64,000 nt of DNA, taken from assembly GCA_030584105.1 (NCBI GenBank), contig CP129491.1:2542001-2606000 (forward strand), in the 5' to 3' direction. Made by a program: the position numbers and the translations under genes. The notes below the pieces were generated by a model that had not been told where the DNA came from, did not search any database, and worked only from the letters and a program-made list of their open reading frames with translations. The first letter of the stretch is position 1. Every line of letters starts with the position of its first letter. Below are positions 60,270 through 64,000 of this stretch, piece by piece. The stretch is from UTCHB3 sp002050155 (GTDB lineage: Bacteria > Bacteroidota > Ignavibacteria > Ignavibacteriales > Ignavibacteriaceae).

Positions 60270-60724
60270 AACTTCCGGCTTTGATGAGTTAACAGACTAT
60301 AGCTGCAATAATTGCAATAACAGCTTTTGTGTTTGTGGAGTTAAAAGACTTAAAAATCTGAGAGTGCTAAAAAATTAACTAAGTCAAAAAGTTCTTTACA
60401 AGGCAGATTTCCTAAAGGGGGCTTATGCCCCCTTTTTACTGTTTATGAGGTTTCTTTTTTTTACTGTTTTACCGTTTATACTCTGATTGCGATTATTTTT
60501 CTTCTTTGCACTATAAGCAATAATATATTTTGCCGAAGTTGTGGTTACCGGCTACCGGAGGCTGTGGCGCACAGTAATTATACACGCGGTTGAAACCTGA
60601 AAGTGTATATTTAAGGTTCAGTTTATTGAAATTATTTAAAAAACCGTGAAAAATTGCAAATATGAATTAAATAAGGGCTTTTTTTGTTTTAATTGTGGTA
60701 TTTATAACTATTTATTGAAGAGGC
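60270..60724. other. Gene-free 455 bp after the subtilase
   Basis: Apart from the terminator at 60414-60437 I see no gene and no clear repeat. The 3' half is AT-rich and should contain the promoter for the membrane protein and the dxr-rseP genes. A single GAGTGCTAA at 60362 resembles half of CIRCE but has no partner. Confidence 0.5.
60414..60437 (+). terminator. Rho-independent terminator of the subtilase gene
   Basis: AAAGGGGGC-TTAT-GCCCCCTTT plus TT (60414-60437): a 9-bp GC-rich stem, four-base loop and T tail, 145 bp after the stop codon. Confidence 0.85.
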
Positions 60725-61216
60725 ATGCTGTTTTTAATTATTAAGACGATCCACATAATATGTGTAGGTGTTTGGTTATCGTTGTTTTTTTACGATCTGA
60801 TTTTGTGGGGAAAAATTGCAAGGGCAAAAGGAAAACCTGAAGAAAAAGGGTTGATTAATGTTTGGATTATTTCACTGAATCTTATAGGGCACATAGGTTC
60901 TGTGGGTGTTTTATTTACCGGAATAGTTCTCTCGATGCTGAACACGAGTTACGGCTTTTTCCGGTTTGCGAGCGGGCTTAATCACTGGCTTTACACAAAG
61001 CAATTTATCATGGTGGTTATTCTGATTCTGATCATTTTCGTTATGACCCCCGTTGTAAAAAGGATAAAAAGATTGCTGTTGCCGGCTCTGTTATCGGAAG
61101 AACCACTTCCTGAAGAGTCTTACATTCTTGTGGATAAACTCAAAAGAGTTGATATAAGCGTTAATCTTTTAGTGATGCTTAATATTTTACTTGCATTTTC
61201 AAGGTATTTAATTTAG
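60725..61216 (+). CDS. Four-helix integral membrane protein (DUF2269/CopD-like)
   Basis: A 163-residue hydrophobic protein with about four transmembrane helices (near residues 2-22, 45-70, 88-112 and 142-160). A His at the start of helix 1 (KTIHIICVGVW) and another in helix 2 (NLIGHIGSVG) are the pattern of small CopD/DUF2269-like membrane proteins, some of which bind haem or copper. It lies 13 bp upstream of dxr, so it probably shares its transcript. The ATG at 60725 follows GAAGAGGC. Function not assignable with confidence. Confidence 0.65.
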   Translation: MLFLIIKTIHIICVGVWLSLFFYDLILWGKIARAKGKPEEKGLINVWIISLNLIGHIGSVGVLFTGIVLSMLNTSYGFFRFASGLNHWLYTKQFIMVVILILIIFVMTPVVKRIKRLLLPALLSEEPLPEESYILVDKLKRVDISVNLLVMLNILLAFSRYLI

Positions 61217-61229
61217 TTACTGCGAAATA

Positions 61230-62372
61230 ATGAAAAAAATAGCCATTTTTGGCTCCTCCGGTTCCATTGGTGTCAGCACGCTTGATGTGGTGCGTCACCT
61301 TAAAAACCGGTTTCAAATTTCGGCGCTTAGCGTTTACAGCAGGATCGACCTGTTGGAAGCGCAAATTGCCGAGTTCAATCCGGAAGTGGTGTGCGTTGTT
61401 GATAAAAACGCCGCTGAAGTTCTGAGGTCAAAAACAGCGCCAAAAACAAGGGTGCTTTCAGGTGAAGAGGGCTTAAAAACTATTGCTGCCGAGGGAGATT
61501 ATAACATTTTTGTCGGGGCAATGGTCGGTTTTTCGGGGCTTTCCCCCACATTGGAAGCAATCAAGCGGGGAAAAAGAATAGCCCTTGCCAACAAAGAAAC
61601 GCTTGTTGTTGCGGGCGAACTCGTAAAAAACCTCTGTTTGGCTTATAACGCTGAACTTTTGCCCGTAGATTCGGAACATTCGGCTATTTTTCAGTGTCTA
61701 ATTGGCGAAGATGTTAAAGAAATTAACAGAATTATCCTCACGGCTTCCGGGGGTCCTTTCTTTAAGTTTTCCAAAGAAGAGCTTAACCGTGTTACCGTTG
61801 AGCAGGCTTTGAAACATCCGACCTGGAAGATGGGCGCTAAAATCACCATCGACTCTGCCACCCTTATGAACAAAGGGCTGGAGCTGATTGAAGCCAGCTG
61901 GCTCTTCGATATGAAGGCCGATAGGTTGGATGTTGTGATCCACCCGCAGTCTATCATTCACTCAATGGTTGAGTTCCGGGATCGATCGGTTAAGGCTCAA
62001 CTCAGCGTGCCGGATATGAAATTGCCAATTCAATATGCGCTCACATACCCGGAACGGGTTCACGCGCAGTGGGTGAACAACAATTATCCGGCGATTGGTA
62101 CGCTCAGTTTCTTTGAACCCGACCGTCAAAAGTTCGAGTGCCTGAATATTGCTTATGATGCACTTGAAGCAGGCGGAACTGCCCCCTGCATCGTGAACGC
62201 CGCTAATGAAGTGGCGGTTGAAAAGTTTTTAAGAAAAGAAATCGGCTTCACCGATATTCCTAAACTGATTGATAAGTGTTTGGATAAGGTGGAAAACCAC
62301 AAGGTTGCCGATATTGATACGATTTTTGAAACAGATAAAAAAACCAGGGAATTTGCCCTGGCTTTAGACTAA
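61230..62372 (+). CDS. dxr: 1-deoxy-D-xylulose 5-phosphate reductoisomerase
   Basis: NADPH-dependent enzyme making 2-C-methyl-D-erythritol 4-phosphate, the committed step of the MEP isoprenoid pathway, 380 residues. The NADPH motif is IAIFGSSGSIGVSTLDVV; ALANKETLVVAGELV, the metal-binding PVDSEHSAIFQCL, LTASGGPFF, HPTWKMGAKITIDSATLMNKGLE (read in two halves) and VIHPQSIIHSMVEF are all present. The C-terminal helical domain ends with TIFETDKKTREFALALD. The gene precedes rseP by 13 bp, a common bacterial arrangement of isoprenoid and envelope genes. Confidence 0.97.
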   Translation: MKKIAIFGSSGSIGVSTLDVVRHLKNRFQISALSVYSRIDLLEAQIAEFNPEVVCVVDKNAAEVLRSKTAPKTRVLSGEEGLKTIAAEGDYNIFVGAMVGFSGLSPTLEAIKRGKRIALANKETLVVAGELVKNLCLAYNAELLPVDSEHSAIFQCLIGEDVKEINRIILTASGGPFFKFSKEELNRVTVEQALKHPTWKMGAKITIDSATLMNKGLELIEASWLFDMKADRLDVVIHPQSIIHSMVEFRDRSVKAQLSVPDMKLPIQYALTYPERVHAQWVNNNYPAIGTLSFFEPDRQKFECLNIAYDALEAGGTAPCIVNAANEVAVEKFLRKEIGFTDIPKLIDKCLDKVENHKVADIDTIFETDKKTREFALALD

Positions 62373-62385
62373 AGGAGAAATTAGG

Positions 62386-63771
62386 TTGATAATGGCAGAA
62401 GTTATCTATTTTATAATCACTATTGCACTTCTTGTTTTTGTCCACGAGTTTGGGCACTTTATTGCCGCTAAAATGACCGGCATGAGAACTGAGGCGTTTT
62501 CCATCGGGTTCGGCAGAAGGGTGCTCGGGTGGAGCAAGCCGCGCGGATTCTCTTTCGGCGCCCTTCCTGAGGATGTCGATCTTGGCGGATATACGGACTA
62601 CCGCCTCTGCTGGCTGCCGCTCGGCGGATATGTGAAAATTTCAGGGATGGTGGATGAAAATTTAGACGCTGAATTTGAGAAAAGCGAACCAAAACCGTAT
62701 GAGTTTCGTTCGAAATCTGCACCGGCTAAGATTTTCGTTATTCTCGGCGGAATTATTATGAATGTGCTCCTGGCGCTGGTTATTTTTTGGGTAATGTTCA
62801 TTTCTTCGGAAAAACAATCCGTTGAAATCAGAGCGATGAAGTATATACCCACCACTTCACTGGCTGCCGGGCAAGGCTTTAAAATCGGGGATTCTGTCGT
62901 CGCAGTTAACAACACTAAGGTCAAGTTCCTGAACGAACTGCAGGAACAAATTGTGGTGCACAACGCCGGAAAAGATATTAAAATTGATTTCACAAGGGAG
63001 GGAAAACCGCACAGCGTTACCATCCCAAAAGACAGCATTGCAAAATATGAAAAAATCGGGGCATTTTTCCCGTTTGACGACCGCACTCAACCCTTTATTG
63101 AGGCAATCCCTGACCCCAATTCACCGGCAGGAAAAGCAAAATTACACCCGAAAGATAAAATTTTATCGATTAACGGCGAGCAAATGGCTACCGTCTCCAA
63201 TGTTATCGATGTAATTTCTTCGACTGAAGGTAAACCCGTTGATATGACAGTTTTACGCGGTGCAGATACCATTTCGGTAGCGCTTCAGCCCAAAAAAGAT
63301 GAAGCTTCCGGCAAATTTTTGATCGGGGTTCAACTCAACGGAACTGTTGATACAACTGCATATCACAGCGAAGAATACGGTTTCTTCGAGGCAGGTTCAA
63401 AAAGCGTGGAACAAATCGGCTCGGTTACGGTGCTTACTTTCCGGATGTTGGGGAAGGTAATCTCCGGTGATATAGCATTCGGCAAAGCCTTTGGCGGTCC
63501 CGTTAAAATTGCTCAGATTGCGGCAGATTCTGCCGATAAAGGTGCAACGGGGTTCTTCTTCTTTATAGCGATGCTTTCTCTTTCGCTGGCGATTTTTAAC
63601 TTTTTCCCCATTCCCGTTCTTGACGGTGGGCATTTAGTTTTCATTATTATTGAAGCGATAATAAAGCGTGAAATTCCCCTTAAAGTTAAAATGGGAATTA
63701 TGAACACCGGTATGGCGCTTTTGATCGGTTTGATGGTGTTCGTTCTTTATAACGATATTTTTGGGATGTAA
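62386..63771 (+). CDS. rseP: RIP metalloprotease RseP (site-2 protease)
   Basis: Membrane-embedded zinc protease that cleaves anti-sigma factors or signal-peptide remnants within the inner membrane. The zinc motif HEFGH is in transmembrane helix 1 (ALLVFVHEFGHFIAAK) and the third ligand in the last third (NFFPIPVLDGGHLVF). Two PDZ domains lie between (about 150-310: GFKIGDSVVAVNNTKV, LHPKDKILSINGEQ). Four transmembrane helices and 461 residues fit the family. I prefer the TTG at 62386 because AGGAG ends 8 bases upstream; the ATG at 62392 is the alternative. The last codons and stop are duplicated 73 bp downstream. Confidence 0.93.
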   Translation: MIMAEVIYFIITIALLVFVHEFGHFIAAKMTGMRTEAFSIGFGRRVLGWSKPRGFSFGALPEDVDLGGYTDYRLCWLPLGGYVKISGMVDENLDAEFEKSEPKPYEFRSKSAPAKIFVILGGIIMNVLLALVIFWVMFISSEKQSVEIRAMKYIPTTSLAAGQGFKIGDSVVAVNNTKVKFLNELQEQIVVHNAGKDIKIDFTREGKPHSVTIPKDSIAKYEKIGAFFPFDDRTQPFIEAIPDPNSPAGKAKLHPKDKILSINGEQMATVSNVIDVISSTEGKPVDMTVLRGADTISVALQPKKDEASGKFLIGVQLNGTVDTTAYHSEEYGFFEAGSKSVEQIGSVTVLTFRMLGKVISGDIAFGKAFGGPVKIAQIAADSADKGATGFFFFIAMLSLSLAIFNFFPIPVLDGGHLVFIIIEAIIKREIPLKVKMGIMNTGMALLIGLMVFVLYNDIFGM

Positions 63772-63847
63772 CAGAACGGTGTTGGAAGTTAAGACCGTTT
63801 TCAAGTATAAGTTCGTTCTTTATAACGATATTTTCGGGATGTAGCAG
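63738..63847 (+). repeat. Duplicated 3' end of rseP
   Basis: The 37-bp segment at 63738-63774 (encoding FVLYNDIFGM-stop) recurs at 63811-63847 with two changes, TTT to TTC and TAA to TAG, both silent. The copy is in the +1 frame, and that frame is open from 63734 through the copy to the TAG. Confidence 0.9.
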
Positions 63848-63869
63848 GTCGCAGGTTTTTGAGATTTTA

Positions 63870-63916
63870 GCCGGCAGCAAAAAGTGAGCACATAAGTGTC
63901 ACCAATGCCTGCCGGC
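63870..63916 (+). terminator. Possible terminator hairpin at the end of the dxr-rseP unit
   Basis: GCCGGCAG at 63870-63877 pairs with CTGCCGGC at 63909-63916; inside the loop GTGA and TCAC can pair as well. CAATTTTTCGG follows. The long loop makes the assignment tentative. From here to 64000 I see no gene. Confidence 0.4.
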
Positions 63917-64000
63917 AATTCAATTTTTCGGATGTCTTTTAAAAAAGTATAATTAGGTTATAAGCCGGCAACAAATTTGTAAACATACTCAAGATTGCCG

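Noticed and set aside
60362..60370. CIRCE-like half site GAGTGCTAA
   Set aside because: The matching TTAGCACTC half at the right spacing is missing and no heat-shock gene follows.

Overview
This window looks like chromosomal DNA from a free-living member of the Ignavibacteria / Bacteroidota-Chlorobiota group. Three large secreted proteins end in a type IX secretion (T9SS) sorting domain (the NYPNP-type start and a KKM(V/I)(L/I)xK end), and a PorV-family barrel is also encoded. DUF5916, DUF4922-like and PEGA-SUMF1 proteins point the same way. The genome uses a mesophilic, mid-GC codon repertoire, and its intergenic regions are unusually rich in tandem repeats with units of about 12 to 122 bp. 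I recognise no rRNA, tRNA, CRISPR array or complete insertion sequence.

Layout: 1-650 is the 5' end of clpB (minus strand). 937-3219 is a lipoprotein TPR histidine kinase. 3732-3893 is a 53-residue membrane peptide behind an excellent sigma-54 promoter. 3994-6012 is a secreted agmatine-deiminase / peptidylarginine-deiminase-like enzyme. From 18464 down to 6305 runs one tightly packed minus-strand chemosensory operon: MCP, MCP, CheW, (leader peptide), CheR-TPR, WspD-like CheW, CheA-REC, CheB, REC-PP2C phosphatase. Its order matches the Pseudomonas Wsp system, but the place of the diguanylate cyclase WspR is taken by a SpoIIE-type phosphatase. That suggests a partner-switching output rather than cyclic-di-GMP.

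18732-24689 holds mutS, a SUMF1-domain gene and transketolase. 24931-33914 is the most accessory-looking part: an orphan HigA-like regulator, several families of repeats and hairpins, and four consecutive plus-strand secreted proteins with 1, 1, 3 and 7 PEGA-like repeats ahead of a SUMF1 (C-type-lectin-fold) domain. The last of these, 31138-33696, ends in a GC-rich block whose codons at the exposed positions are almost all NNC. This is the pattern left by adenine-specific mutagenesis of AAC codons, so I interpret it as the variable region of a diversity-generating retroelement (DGR). Two perfect GC-rich hairpins follow it. No reverse transcriptase or template repeat is in the window, so they would have to act from elsewhere.

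33942-41275 carries a DUF4922/HIT-like protein, a HAD phosphatase, GDP-L-fucose synthase, class I FBP aldolase (FbaB type) and an AlbA_2/ATPase regulator flanked by nearly identical 144-bp direct repeats. 41276-48640 encodes secretion and envelope functions: a nine-haem T9SS cytochrome c behind a second sigma-54 promoter, a truncated Fic protein, a PorV-like protein and a DUF5916 barrel protein. 48821-53722 has a heterodimeric ABC exporter and fructose-1,6-bisphosphatase. 53905-64000 has a small hypothetical protein, a MarR regulator, a GH13-like protein that has lost catalytic residues, a Nudix hydrolase, a T9SS subtilase, a membrane protein, dxr and rseP.

A recurrent oddity is that the 3' ends of several genes, stop codon included, are duplicated a short way downstream (mutS, the minus-strand SUMF1 gene, the porV-like gene, the first ABC gene, rseP and possibly the deiminase gene). 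All functional statements rest on reading motifs; no database search was run.
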